64,000 bases of DNA from Letharia columbiana (taxonomy: Eukaryota > Ascomycota > Lecanoromycetes > Lecanorales > Parmeliaceae): NCBI RefSeq assembly GCF_014066305.1, contig NW_023501040.1, forward strand, positions 868,001 through 932,000. The letters run 5' to 3'. Positions 1 through 10,271 of the stretch are shown piece after piece (position 1 is the stretch's first letter; every line of letters starts with the position of its first letter). The notes under the pieces are model-generated. The model had not been told where the DNA came from and did not search any database. It saw only the letters and a list, made by a program, of their open reading frames with translations. A program made the position numbers and the translations under genes.

Positions 1-789
1 TGATAATCCAGATAATGCCGCTTCGAAAGAGGGAGTACCATACTTATTCTCTTTATTGTATCAGTCGGAAGAACAAAGTCGGCCGTTACTGATAGTGATT
101 CGGGGTCGTTAGTATTATCGTCGACATTCAGGCGTAGGCGATGCGATGCGAAATAAAGATTCGGTGATCCGACGAATCTTAGGCCGATGTGCTGATAGAT
201 GTGCGGGGCGACTTAGGTGGGACTGATCTTGGTTTCACTCCGTAGAGTTACTCATCCCCAGCACCACGAAAAGGTGTCAGTCCATGCTGGGATGCATTCA
301 ACAATGCAGGTCCACGGGCCAGGCACAAACACCAGACACGGCTAGCTTCCTCGCATATTGCCGCCACAGCTACAACAACGGCTTCCAGCCAATGGTGCAC
401 GATGGCTTGCTTGGTGAGTTTTAGCTGAAGTGCGGTATCCAAAAGGCTCTACCCAAGTGTATCAGGTGAAGGATTCCCCTTTTTGGGCCAGACGAGGTGA
501 GTCATGGTCATATCGAGTTGGCACTGGAGGTCATGTTCGAGGATTTATTCAACGCCATCAGCATCTGAATCTTGTCGAAGGGAGTCGAACGGAACCCGAA
601 TGCCCGTCGGCACAATCTGTGGCATGTTAGGATAAAGGGGCATTGTCAGCGAGTGTGTGGTTTGGTGGTGATCAAGGCCTTTCTGAACGGTATCCCAAGG
701 GCAAAAAGCATCTTTATGTCATCACTAGACATTGATCTATCTCATAGCTCATTTTAGGCAGATGGATTGCCCAACCAGAAGACTCCGTA
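1..789. other. gene-poor left edge
   Basis: This is the left end of the window, downstream of the ferric-reductase-type gene. Only short overlapping ORFs on both strands are present. None has a signal peptide, a recognisable domain or splice signals that join them. I see no gene, RNA or repeat that I can support. Confidence 0.5.
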
Positions 790-2757
790 TTACCATCCAA
801 ACTTCTCAACCTCCACGCTGACATCTCGCCCTTCTTGCAATAAAGAAGAGCAAACGTTCCTAACTGCACGATTCATCCCATCAGGACCAGAAACGACAAC
901 GCCAATCTTGCCCCGGCTTCGGCTAGATACCTGATCATCAATATCATTGAGCCATTCTCGAATAATGTTTGCAATGTCAGGGTGGCCATGATCTGACGTT
1001 GGTGCAGGCGTCATCAGAGTCACGCCTCTCGCGCGCAGCTCTTCTAGCCTTTCTTCGCCAAGCCAGGAGATGTGGGATCGTTCCCGAACGATCCAGAGAA
1101 CCAGAATCTTCTTGCTATTGTCTGGGCTAATCGAATGCTCCAGGTCCTGCATTGCGGCCCTACCGATCACCGACCACACTAACGGCCATGCAACCGCGAT
1201 ACCACTGCCCCCGGCGACGATGATGGCGTGCTCGGAGTCTTGGAGCAACTCTACAGCAGTCTGGGAGCCGTACGGCCCGTCCAGTCTGATAGCGACCGTA
1301 TCGTGACCTTTAGCATAGCGCACTAGATCTCCAGAGAAGCCATCCTGAGCTCTGATGATGAGCTCCAAGTTTGCCTCCCTTTCGTCGGCCGTAGGAGCCT
1401 TAGAAGCGATGGTGAATGGATGTGCTTGGATGATGTGTTTGCGGGCGAGCGATGGCACGGTCAGGAAGGCGTGCTCAGTGGCTTTCCACCCAGTGGTGAT
1501 ACCTGCGCCTAACAGTGCTTTCACCCATTTGCGCTTCTCCTGGGTGGGTACAGGTGCGCGGAGAACAACAGTCCTCTTATCCTCTTGGAGCTCTAGCGAG
1601 GCCCGGACTGTCGTGAGTTTGACAGACATTCGATACACAAGCCTGTCAATCAGAAAAATAGCCAGTGCCACACCGACATACCATCTACTACGGCGATGGT
1701 GAAACCACACTAAGACTAGAGCAGCAACTTGCAGCACAACGTGTACTCCCAAAAACAGCTCATACCACCGTTGACGAAAGCTGCCCAAAGACGTGATGTA
1801 CAGCACCTCGTAGGCTACAAAAGCGCCAATACCCAGTAGAATCATCTTGATAAGTAGAAACTTGATCAGTGTGATACCCGCGGGTTGCAGGACGGTGTAC
1901 CAGACGCCGAGCATTCCTGCGGAGTGTAGAAGAGCGAGTAGGCACATGACTTCACCAAGCCGGCGGTGGAAGATGTTGAGGGATTCGTAGGAGTAGCCCG
2001 TGAGAAATTTGATAGGTTGGTTCTTTGCAGCGAAGAGGTAGAGGAGGGGAAGGTTAGCAACAAAGACTAGGGATGTTCGATCTGCGAAGACAAAAAGCAT
2101 TGAGAGCGATAGCGAGGTCTTGAAGAATGTGTAAAACATCTGAAGGCCGATGAAGGCGAGGACCACCAGGGTAGTGCCGTTCGAGGGCAAGGTCTTGTTG
2201 ACGATGGGGATTGGCCGTGGTTGATAGACGAGCCATGCTCTGATATTGTTGGTCATCGTCCATCCCCAAGAAGGTGCCTTTGCACCTGATGCTTTAGGCA
2301 GTAGTAGGCTCTGCTCGTCCAACCTGCGCTCCGAGTCCTGATACTTGGGATCGAAGTCCTCTTGAAGAGTGCTACTCGACGACGAACTCCCCCTACTTAT
2401 GCTCTGTATGGTCACAGCTCCTTTGCCGTCTACTACCTTTCCAACAGTAGTCTTATCGCCCCCATATCTGCCCTTGATTGTATTTCTCCGTCTCCGCCAG
2501 GCCTGGAGTCGAGACCCCCAATGTATTGCTGTGAACACCAACAACAATCCGATAAGCACCACCTGATAGCTCAAGATGAACTTATGCGAGTAACGTATCC
2601 CGTCTATCAATTGTTTGAACCGTTTATCGCCCTCAGGCGCGAAGCCATCCCTATCAGTCGAGTGTAAGGGTGCGCTTGCGGTGAAGGATACCGGCGGTGC
2701 TTGCAATGCCTTGCTCAGAAGCGTCTGTATTTCGGATGGCAGAGCTTTGGGGTCCAT
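790..2757 (-). CDS. ferric reductase-like transmembrane oxidoreductase
   Basis: Single-exon gene of 655 aa. A membrane segment near residues 60-80 is followed by a ferric-reductase-type transmembrane block. Two helices each carry a pair of His separated by 13 residues (FHRRLGE...LLHSAG and GVHVVLQ...WFHHRR), the spacing used to bind two hemes across the membrane. An FAD-binding part follows (AHPFTIAS, LDGPYGS), then a NAD(P)H-binding part (IIVAGGSGIA and the terminal VSGPDGMNRAVR), ending in EVEKFGW. Family members move electrons from cytosolic NADPH across the plasma membrane to Fe(III) or Cu(II) chelates. The exact acceptor cannot be read from sequence. The start is the first Met of the open frame. 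It is divergently arranged with the esterase gene, with 268 bp between the two start codons. An NADPH-oxidase role is less likely because the fold and C-terminus look FRE-like. Confidence 0.85.
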   Translation of the reverse strand: MDPKALPSEIQTLLSKALQAPPVSFTASAPLHSTDRDGFAPEGDKRFKQLIDGIRYSHKFILSYQVVLIGLLLVFTAIHWGSRLQAWRRRRNTIKGRYGGDKTTVGKVVDGKGAVTIQSISRGSSSSSSTLQEDFDPKYQDSERRLDEQSLLLPKASGAKAPSWGWTMTNNIRAWLVYQPRPIPIVNKTLPSNGTTLVVLAFIGLQMFYTFFKTSLSLSMLFVFADRTSLVFVANLPLLYLFAAKNQPIKFLTGYSYESLNIFHRRLGEVMCLLALLHSAGMLGVWYTVLQPAGITLIKFLLIKMILLGIGAFVAYEVLYITSLGSFRQRWYELFLGVHVVLQVAALVLVWFHHRRSRWYVGVALAIFLIDRLVYRMSVKLTTVRASLELQEDKRTVVLRAPVPTQEKRKWVKALLGAGITTGWKATEHAFLTVPSLARKHIIQAHPFTIASKAPTADEREANLELIIRAQDGFSGDLVRYAKGHDTVAIRLDGPYGSQTAVELLQDSEHAIIVAGGSGIAVAWPLVWSVIGRAAMQDLEHSISPDNSKKILVLWIVRERSHISWLGEERLEELRARGVTLMTPAPTSDHGHPDIANIIREWLNDIDDQVSSRSRGKIGVVVSGPDGMNRAVRNVCSSLLQEGRDVSVEVEKFGW

Positions 2758-3025
2758 AATTTGAGATGATTCACGCTTTCACGTTCGTTGGCCAGAAGGG
2801 ATATAAATGACTACTCCGTTGGAATGGTGACGCTTTCGAATCTGAACATCTTCACTTCAGCTACCCGGGGTTCAGATCGGGCTTAGTGCTAGGGCTGTCA
2901 AGTTTTGTAAACATCAAAGCCTGCTTGCGACTTCATTCCCATCTGCAGTGGGCAGTCTCGCAGTCCACCAGAACAATTCCTCCTTCTCCCACCATGGCCA
3001 GCACCTTACTCGACCACCCACAACA

Positions 3026-4075
3026 ATGACGCCCCTAAATCCGATCCTCCTGACCCTCACCCTCCTCCTCTTCTCCGCCCTCGCCCTCGCCCTCTCCAAC
3101 CTCTCACCCGGCTGCGCCAACCCCCAACCGCCAGACTCTCCCACTCCAGGCGCCCCCTCAACCCACCAAACCATCGACGTCCCATCAGCCGGCGGCCTAC
3201 GCACCTACCTCCTCTCCCTTCCCCTCAACCCCTCCCATGCCCCCTCCCCCCTCATCCTCGCCTTCCACGGCAAGGGCCAAACCGCGTCCCAATTCGAGAC
3301 GCAAACCCAACTCACGGACCCGGAATTCCGCCTCCGAGGATCAATCGTCGCGTTCCCCCAAGGCGTCCACGGGCAATGGCTCGGGGACCCCACGTCCCCG
3401 CCCAGGAGTGAACGCGACGACATTGCTTTCGCGAGGGCGCTGTTGAAACAGTTGATGCAGGAATGGTGTGTAGATCTCACGAGGGTCTACCTGGTCGGCT
3501 TCTCGAACGGTGGCGGCCTGACGCATCTACTGGCGTGCGATCCCGAGGTCTCCGCGCACGTCGCAGCGGCTGCCATCGTGAGCGGGGCGTTCTACAAAGA
3601 CCGTTCCCTCAAAGGCGACGGGCCGTTGTTTGGAACCTGCAACAAGGGAGAGGCCCCGTTGCCGATACTCGAAATGCACGGCGGTGCCGATCCGGTGATA
3701 CACTACGATGGGAAGAGTACGCCGGACGGAGAGACATATCCGCTTACGGAGTGGCTCGGGGACTGGAGGGAAAGGAATGGCTGCGCTGGGGGACAGTCCG
3801 AACTGAAACGCGATATACATGATGGCAGTGTGCAGAAGACGGAATGGTGGTGTGGCATCGGGAAGCAAGGGGCGAAGGATGTGGTGGTGCATTATTATAT
3901 CAGGGGATTTGGACATGGGTGGCCGAGTACGAAGGGGCAGGATGATGATGGGCAGAGGTATGGGCCGGTGGGGTGGAACGGGACAAGTGACATTGTGGAA
4001 TTTTTGGCGGGGAAGTGGCTGGGGGGTGGGGATGAGGGTGGGGAAGTGATGGAGGGGACGAGGGATGAGTTGTAG
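3026..4075 (+). CDS. secreted CE1 / PHB-depolymerase-like esterase
   Basis: Single-exon gene of 349 aa. The frame is open from 2948, but I place the start at 3026 because the protein then begins with a clean signal peptide (a short N-region, a Leu/Ala-rich core, and probable cleavage near ALALS). The fold is alpha/beta hydrolase of the LpqC / feruloyl-esterase type: LILAFHGKGQT gives the oxyanion region, GFSNGGG around residue 160 holds the nucleophile Ser, HGGADPVIHY supplies the Asp, and GFGHGWPS the His. Paired Cys and the SPGC start of the mature protein match fungal secreted esterases. The likely substrates are feruloylated or acetylated plant polysaccharides, or polyesters. Which of these cannot be decided from sequence. 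The C-terminal 20 residues are Gly/Glu-rich and probably disordered. The gene is convergent with the MFS gene downstream. Confidence 0.8.
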   Translation: MTPLNPILLTLTLLLFSALALALSNLSPGCANPQPPDSPTPGAPSTHQTIDVPSAGGLRTYLLSLPLNPSHAPSPLILAFHGKGQTASQFETQTQLTDPEFRLRGSIVAFPQGVHGQWLGDPTSPPRSERDDIAFARALLKQLMQEWCVDLTRVYLVGFSNGGGLTHLLACDPEVSAHVAAAAIVSGAFYKDRSLKGDGPLFGTCNKGEAPLPILEMHGGADPVIHYDGKSTPDGETYPLTEWLGDWRERNGCAGGQSELKRDIHDGSVQKTEWWCGIGKQGAKDVVVHYYIRGFGHGWPSTKGQDDDGQRYGPVGWNGTSDIVEFLAGKWLGGGDEGGEVMEGTRDEL

Positions 4076-4301
4076 AAAAGAATACATTCGTGAGAGATAA
4101 GTGTCGCTGAAGACCTCGATTCTTGCTCTATGATCTTCTATTCTTGATTGATGTGTACTAGCACTGACATGGCCAATCCACTCACAGGGTCTGAGCCACC
4201 GCTATGCAGTCCATGCATTCTATGCAGTCTCAAAATTTGCCAATCCATTTCCACGGACTAATCCAAAGCTATGCAGTCTCAAGTTTTTCTGAGTGTGTCA
4301 T

Positions 4302-6251
4302 TCATCTTACAACATCGTCATCTCCGTGAAGTGTGTCTCCGTTGGCTGTATCGTCGCTAGGACTACTGTTCGACTGTTCTTTCTGGTCCCAATATACTAC
4401 ATGAATCAGTCAGTGTCTTTCACCTCCCAGCAGCGGCTTGATGGAATATGCAAATTATAACGTACCATGCGGCCTAATGAACCAACTCAAAATGAAAGCC
4501 ACCCCAAACGTGGCTGCCAAGCACACAAATACCGTCTGCGTAAACTTCCCCACAGTCTTCGCGTAGATAAGGTTGAATATTGTCGGTGCTACAACGCGTG
4601 CCGAAGCATGTAGCAACCCCATCGCTCCCAGAACTTGCCCGGTCCGGTCTGGCGGGACGTGTTTCGTCAATGCAGCCTGTAGCGTTGGCGACCCCATACC
4701 TCCAATACTCGCGATTGCTCCACACAGGATGAAGAGGCTCCCACTTCTGACCGTAATGTAGCCAATGAAGCCCAGCAGGTCGAAGAAAATGGCCGTACGT
4801 ATGAAGCCTAGGTCAATATTATCACATCCTGAACTTCTCTGCACAGAATTCCTCCGCGGGCCACGCAGGATGCGAGAGGCGACAGGTAAGACCACGAGGA
4901 GCGTAAAGACCCGACCGATGTTGACAATGGAGACGAAGGTACCTTGCTCTAAAGTGCCCCAGCCGAACATGTACCCTGTGTAAATGATGACGACGGTCAT
5001 AGAGCCCATTGCTACGCCAAACATTGTTGTATCGACAGCCGCAAGGAAGACCAGATTCCGACGCACGGCGGGATTAGTACCTTCGCCTGTAGGCCAGAGG
5101 ATAGCGAGAGGTTGGAGCAGCTTCGTCCCAGTAAGTAGCTTGATGGTGTATGACGCCCAGTCCGAAAGGGACCGCTGTTCGCCTGCGCCAACAAAATCAC
5201 TGTCATCTCGAGCGCGGAGTTGGCGCTTTTTAGACAGGGATTCCGGAACGATCAATAGGAGGAAAAGGAGGAATAAGCCGTGTGCTCCGACGGCAATGTA
5301 GAAGATAGACAGAAGCTGGCCAGTCGCTTTGACGAAGTAGCCCGCAAGGATTGGGCCCATGGCTATGCCGCAGAAAAGAGACCCGTGGTAATATCCGAAC
5401 GCGACATTGCGCTTGTCGGGCGCTGTGCAGTCACTGGCATAAGCATAGCTTAGTGCCATCGCTGCAATAAAGGAGCCTCCGAGCCCGTCTAAGGCGTAGC
5501 CTAGGAGTATCCAATTGACGGAGAAAGTGTCCGGGTACCTCACTACGACTATGATGACAGTTTCGCAGAGTATTGTGCCCAGAATGGTGACTGAAAGCAT
5601 CAACTTTCGTCCGTAGCGGTCTGAGAGCGCTCCTAATTTGGGGCTGACAACCGCTGATAGCAGGCCTGCTGCGAGGTTGCAGTATAGAGTGAATTTTGAG
5701 ACTAGCGATTGTACTTCTGGTATCCGGCATTGCGGGTTTTCGTCACCCAGTATGACAGGCATCATGTGGAAGCTTGGGTCATGAAGTGACCTCTCGGCAA
5801 AATACTCTTCGCAGATGAGAGAGAGGATGAGGTTTATTCTTGGGACGAGTGTGCCGCCGAAGGCTAGGGTGAAGAGGAAGAAGGGGAGGAAGGAGCCAGA
5901 ACACCTGAACATATCGGTCAGTCTATACTTATTCATATGCGGAGATAGGGGAGTTCTCACAGATGGCTTATTCCACCACGGCCGCCCCTCGAAATCTCCC
6001 TCGCCGTCCCCCTTGGGTGGCCCCATTGTCTCGCCGGCCCCCTGTTCAGACGCTTCTCTACCTCCATTTCCACGATCGGGGGAAAGCAGGGGCGACTCTT
6101 CGTTATGGATATCTCTCTCAGATTCGAAACCACCTAAGGCCTCTTTTATAGTATTGTGCCCCTTCTGCGTAGATCGATATGCAGAGCGCGAGCGCATTTG
6201 CTCGAGCCCATCAACTTCGGCATCCGCTTCAAAGGCTTCTTCGTTCTCCAT
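4302..6251 (-). CDS. MFS transporter, 12-TM class, with an apparent 1-nt frame slip
   Basis: Proposed exons are complement(4302-4396, 4466-5904, 5961-6251). A hydrophilic N-terminus with ESPLLSP and RPWWNKPS leads into an MFS fold. It shows the signature GALSDRYGRKLML after TM2, TM5 with AIMALSYAYASD and late GSPTLQAALTKHV. The 3' intron (4397-4465) has donor GTACGT and acceptor TAG; splicing replaces a three-residue read-through with a 31-residue hydrophilic tail. The 5' intron (5905-5960, 56 nt) has donor GTGAGA, a CTGAC branch point and acceptor CAG. Splicing it restores family-like PSVFWLLPP, but the frame then fails at a CCCC run (5883-5886) before FFLFTLAFGG. Unspliced, the ORF stays open by chance. 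Substrate unknown; members export drugs or metabolites. Family assignment is firm, the exact N-terminal model is not. Confidence 0.8.
5905..5960 (-). other. probable intron inside an open frame of the MFS gene
   Basis: This 56-nt segment has donor GTGAGA, branch CTGAC 15 nt before the acceptor, and acceptor TTCAG. It interrupts a conserved stretch just before TM1. Because 56 is not a multiple of 3, the surrounding frame stays open only together with one extra base in the next exon. Confidence 0.6.
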
Positions 6252-6942
6252 CTCTACGGTTGCACGCCGCAGTCGAGAGACTGACGTCTGCTTCTCAGCG
6301 CGTCAGAAAATGGTCCGAGGGTAGGGAAAATGGGTTAAGGGCGGTCTTTGTCACGAGGTAAAGGTGGTAGAGGTGGTGGACATTGGTTCAATCAGCCCGC
6401 ATCGAGGCTACTTTCATGTAGGTCTCTCCAATGGAGCAAAGAAAAGGTGAAAGAAAAGGCATGATGGCAAGACATACCGAATCCTGCCCTTACGTACCTC
6501 AGCTCGAGACAAACCAAATCAAGGACGTCACGGTAAGCTCGGGCTCGGCTTTCGGAGAAATTGATAAGCAGGCAGGGCAGTGTTCAACGTTGATAAGCTC
6601 TTAGCACTCGTTGTCATAGGACGCGTTTGTTCGGGTACTACAGATCTCTCCTCATACATCCCTAATAAAAAACCCCTACCCCTTTTTATCACCCCAAAAG
6701 AAAAAAATTTTTAAAATATAGTGCCTGGTGCGCCCACACAAAGAGATCTTCGATAATGTATTTAGAGCTTTTGATTAATAAGAACAGTGTATCGATTAGT
6801 AGCTGCTCAGTCCAGGCTATAACATATGCCCATCAAATCTACCACCAAAATCTGCAATTGTTACAACACCTGTCTCCCCCTCTATCCTACAGAGTGATTA
6901 TTCAATACAGTACCACTTCCCGAGTCCTTCAAGAAATGTAAG
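6252..6942. other. intergenic, MFS promoter side
   Basis: This 690-bp gap lies between the MFS start and the 3' end of the GPI-protein gene. It contains an A-rich/T-rich tract around 6700-6720. No convincing ORF or repeat is present; the MFS promoter is expected in the left half. Confidence 0.5.
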
Positions 6943-7806
6943 TTAAACATTAAAGACAAACCCCGCTCCAACCATCAACGCGGCCATCCCTGCTGCTGCC
7001 GTCTTCATTGGCGCCGCAGCTCCCGTGTATGCGATTGGGCTTCCGCTGGGACCACCGTTTGTACCGTTGTAGCCAACCAGACCTCCCGTGCCCGTGGCTT
7101 TCGCATAGCCCGAAGAAGGCATGAAGCCACCTGCGGTCCCGGTAGCATTAGCGCCACCTTCCAAGTCCTTATCGATAATGCTCAGAGCCTCGTTAACTAT
7201 GGAACCGAGATCGCTTTGAAGAGGTGCTGGGATGTCGGTGACCCATGAAGGTAGTGCTGTAGCGGTGACGATGTTCTCAACGAAGCCGGCAGGATTGGAT
7301 TCGAACGCCTGTTGCACGCTTGTTGGGACGGCGGTCATCAAGACGGATACAGCAGAAGCGACCTCGGGCTCCTCGACTAGCTGCTCAATGTATCCCTCCA
7401 CGTCGACCACCGCCTTAATGGGCTTCGCGATGAGCGTCTCGAGAGATTCAACAACGGGGGTGGGGATAGCGGACACCCAGGCCGGAAGTTCGCTACTGGA
7501 ACCAATCTGATCGATCAGTGCTTCAGGGTCTTGTTCGGCTTCTTGGACCACGCTGCTGGGGAGTGCTGTCATGAGAGCGGCGACGTCTGCTTGGAAAGTT
7601 GGATTCGCTTCGAGGGTTGTGACGAAGCCTTCGACTTCACCAATGACTTTTGTTTCCTATGGGGTTAATGTTAGCGAGGCTATCGGGCGGCCTTGAGACG
7701 ATGCTGAGGGAAATAGTACCTCGGCGGTATCAAGGTTGAAGTCATTGGACTGGGCAAAGGCGACAGCAGAGAAGAGAGCGACACTGATAACAAGCTTGGA
7801 CTGCAT
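6943..7806 (-). CDS. secreted, probably GPI-anchored internal-repeat protein
   Basis: Two exons, complement(6943-7656, 7720-7806), encode 266 aa. Exon 1 gives a signal peptide (MQSKLVISVALFSAVAFAQ). The 63-nt intron has donor GTACTA, branch GCTAAC and acceptor CATAG, and is phase 0. The mature protein carries at least two diverged copies of a module with the pattern LMTAxPxSV, then a helix of 10-15 residues, then LPxWVxxIPxPx. A Gly/Thr/Ser-rich linker follows, then a hydrophobic C-terminus (AAAGMAALMVGAGFVFNV) without a charged tail, as in GPI-anchor signals. No enzyme motif is seen. The likely place is the plasma membrane or wall surface; the function is unknown. The upstream Met at 7920 is less likely because it would put more than 30 polar residues before the signal peptide. 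Confidence 0.75.
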
Positions 7807-8408
7807 CTTTGCGGTGGTGAGTATCTGGGATAGAGAGCGTGAAGAGGTGTGGAGATGCCTGGAAAAAGCAGCAAAAGAGCGTATGGAAGAAGAAAAGTGT
7901 GTGGACAGTAAAGATACCAAAGGAAGATATTTTTTATAAGAGCAACGAGGGAGAATTTTGGTTTGTGGAAGGTGTAACTGGAGAGACTTTGTGGATGCGC
8001 AAGGGGCTCTTGTGGGAAGGTAAACAGGAAAGAGGCCTGGCGGGCGTGGTCCTTAATAAAATAAATACGATGACCTTAAATTGTTGTGGAAAATTTACCC
8101 TCTAAGCCCGAGAGTACGAGAGGGTTTTGAGCAATAATTTGCCTCATGTTGTTCCAATATTGTCATGGACTGCGAAAGCGTATTCTTAGCTCGCTGTTGG
8201 CCCCCGTCGAAACGCTCAGCGGGCTGTCATAGGCTCAGACGGTGGGTAGTTACCACTTTCTCGCCATCGAACCTGATCTGACCCTCATCGGGCCGCTTAT
8301 AGATATCTGGGTCTCAGATCTGGACGTTTGAGCAGCTGAATATAGGAACGTTGGTTTTCGCAGACCGGTACGACTGATCGGAGCGGAGCAACAAAAGGGG
8401 GCGCTACT

Positions 8409-8542
8409 CTACTCGTGGATTCCAGAAATGAGTTACTTGATAGAGCGAGGACACCAATAGATCAAGCGACATGCCGCTGAGTGGAAATATCTATTGGTGT
8501 CCTCGCTCTATCAAGTAACCCACTTCTGGAATCCACGAGCAG
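8409..8542. mobile_element. MITE-like palindromic element, copy 1
   Basis: An inverted repeat with 54-bp arms (8409-8462 and 8489-8542) and a 26-bp spacer. The arms differ at only three positions near the outer end, all A versus G. The inner part, CTTGATAGAGCGAGGACACC, recurs as terminal repeats of a second copy at 9323-9409. There is no coding capacity, so it is non-autonomous. In both copies the CTTGATAG ends are flanked by TA (here 8434-8435 and 8516-8517), compatible with a Tc1/mariner-type target site. The arms continue beyond TA in this copy, so the true boundary is open. Confidence 0.7.
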
Positions 8543-8639
8543 TCTACACTAAGGTAGTTACCGAAAATGTCCTGGACATGCCAAGACAAGGGTTCAGGTA
8601 GGGCCTTTGAGTGCTTGGCATACTTCCAAATTTATGGAT

Positions 8640-9010
8640 AGTATCATTATTCGTTTATTTTAATGAGTACCGTGCTCTATATAATAGGCCACGTAGCCTA
8701 TAGGTATGAAGAATAAAGTATATATATACGAAGTATAAATATACGAAGTAATATATATAATAGCGTATTAATAGAATATATAATAGTAATAATTAATATT
8801 TATAATATTAAAGTATTAATTATAGTTAATAGAAATAAGAAAGAGTATAAAGATTTTTAATATATAAGTCTTATTTGATATAGTATAATAAATAGAAATC
8901 TTCTTACTATTTTATTTTAATTTTTTATTAATATAGCTTAAAAATATTTAAAAATTAAATGTATTAATTATAATAATAAATACTCGAATTCTAAATATTT
9001 ACTCAAGCAC
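8640..9010. other. AT-rich island
   Basis: About 370 bp dominated by TA, AAT and TTA steps, with a small tandem repeat (two units of ATATACGAAGTA near 8715-8750). The composition is unlike the neighbouring sequence. In Pezizomycotina such islands often come from repeat-induced point mutation of old transposons. No recognisable transposon protein remains. Confidence 0.6.
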
Positions 9011-9320
9011 GGGAGCTACCGGCAAAAAGTCATCCCTAAGTACCTTACCTTAACTGAAACTACGAGTACCTACTAATGTATGTACAAGTATGTCCAGTGC
9101 CCTACACCTCCAGATTATTTTACCAACATGACGAATCAAGTCCAAGGTTGAGAGGGCAAGCTCACTGTTAAACCGACAATATAATACGAGTAGGACAAGA
9201 TCATGTCCTCCAGAGTATTTTCCCCATGACGAATCCGGTGTTATCGGTGGAAATATTCTTTGGAGCTGAACGGGAGCTGCGGGCTCCCACCCGTGCCATC
9301 CAGAAGTACCTAAGCTGCTC

Positions 9321-9411
9321 TACTTGATAGAGCGAGGACACCGATAGATCGAGCGACATCCGGCTAAGATTAAGCCAAAGAAAAGTATCGTCGTCCTCGC
9401 TCTATCAAGTA
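9321..9411. mobile_element. MITE-like palindromic element, copy 2
   Basis: An 87-bp element (9323-9409) with terminal inverted repeats CTTGATAGAGCGAGGAC, flanked on both sides by TA (9321-9322 and 9410-9411). The left half shares about 37 bp with copy 1, including the internal ATAGATCRAGCGACAT. The inner right half differs. No coding capacity. Confidence 0.7.
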
Positions 9412-10271
9412 TAGTACCTCACTTGCGTACAGGTACGGGGTACCTACAGCCACGCCGGTACCTTCCGGATACGCTCCGCTACGCAGGCACTCGCCGTCGT
9501 CAATATTAATGCTGCGAGACATTGATTCTTGCGACTCACCTGCAAAACCAGAACCTGCGTCACAAGTACCGATTCTGGGTGAGGTTTCACTCGATTTGGC
9601 AAAAACCCAGATGCGTAAGATTACCCGTTCCTGTCTGGAGAGACATGTGTGATAAATCATTCATTCATTCTTCAGACGATCGGCGCGGCTTTTCGACACA
9701 GCCGGGTGAAGAGGAGAAGGTGGACGGCGTGACATCCGAGCTTCCACCATAATTAGCGAAAGGGCTGTGGCGGATGCGGCGGGACACCTTTGGTGCAAAA
9801 AGGGTGAGGGTGAGTCTTGGGCAAGATTTTCGCTTTTTTCAACCTACCTCTGGTTTGTTGATGTGAGTCCCGGGAGTACTGCGTCGATACCGTCGTTTTA
9901 ATCGAGTGCTTGGTTGATGGGTAGATCGATGACTCGATTGTCTACACCGTCTAGCTCGTTAGATCTGCCCGGTCGATGAGTTAAGCGGATAGTTCGTCGA
10001 GGTAACCAAGCGCTGGACGGAATGCAACTATTTCATTGAATGGGACAGAACATGAGTGTTTGGTAACGCAAAAGAGTGAGGTCCTTGCAGCCCAGGATAC
10101 CGAAAAAAAAAGCCTACAGCGCTGAAAATCAACGCGAAAACAAACACATGTGCGCGCCCTTTGTGGATTCCCTTTCCTATCCCACCCAGCCCCTACACTT
10201 CCTCCGGAACAGACCATCTATACGGTAATGATCGATCCCACGCGTCCCGCCCGACCAAGCATCCAGGAAAT

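Larger units (their letters stand above)
7807..10271. other. gene-poor accessory region
   Basis: About 2.5 kb without a supportable gene. It contains an AT-rich block (about 8640-9010), two related palindromic elements (8409-8542 and 9321-9411) and a diverged direct repeat (about 9103-9141 and 9204-9241). The short ORFs here look random in composition. Confidence 0.6.

Noticed and set aside
4180..4290. Three occurrences of TATGCAGTC between the esterase and MFS genes
   Set aside because: Short, partly inside the last MFS exon's 3' flank, and too small to call a repeat element or array.
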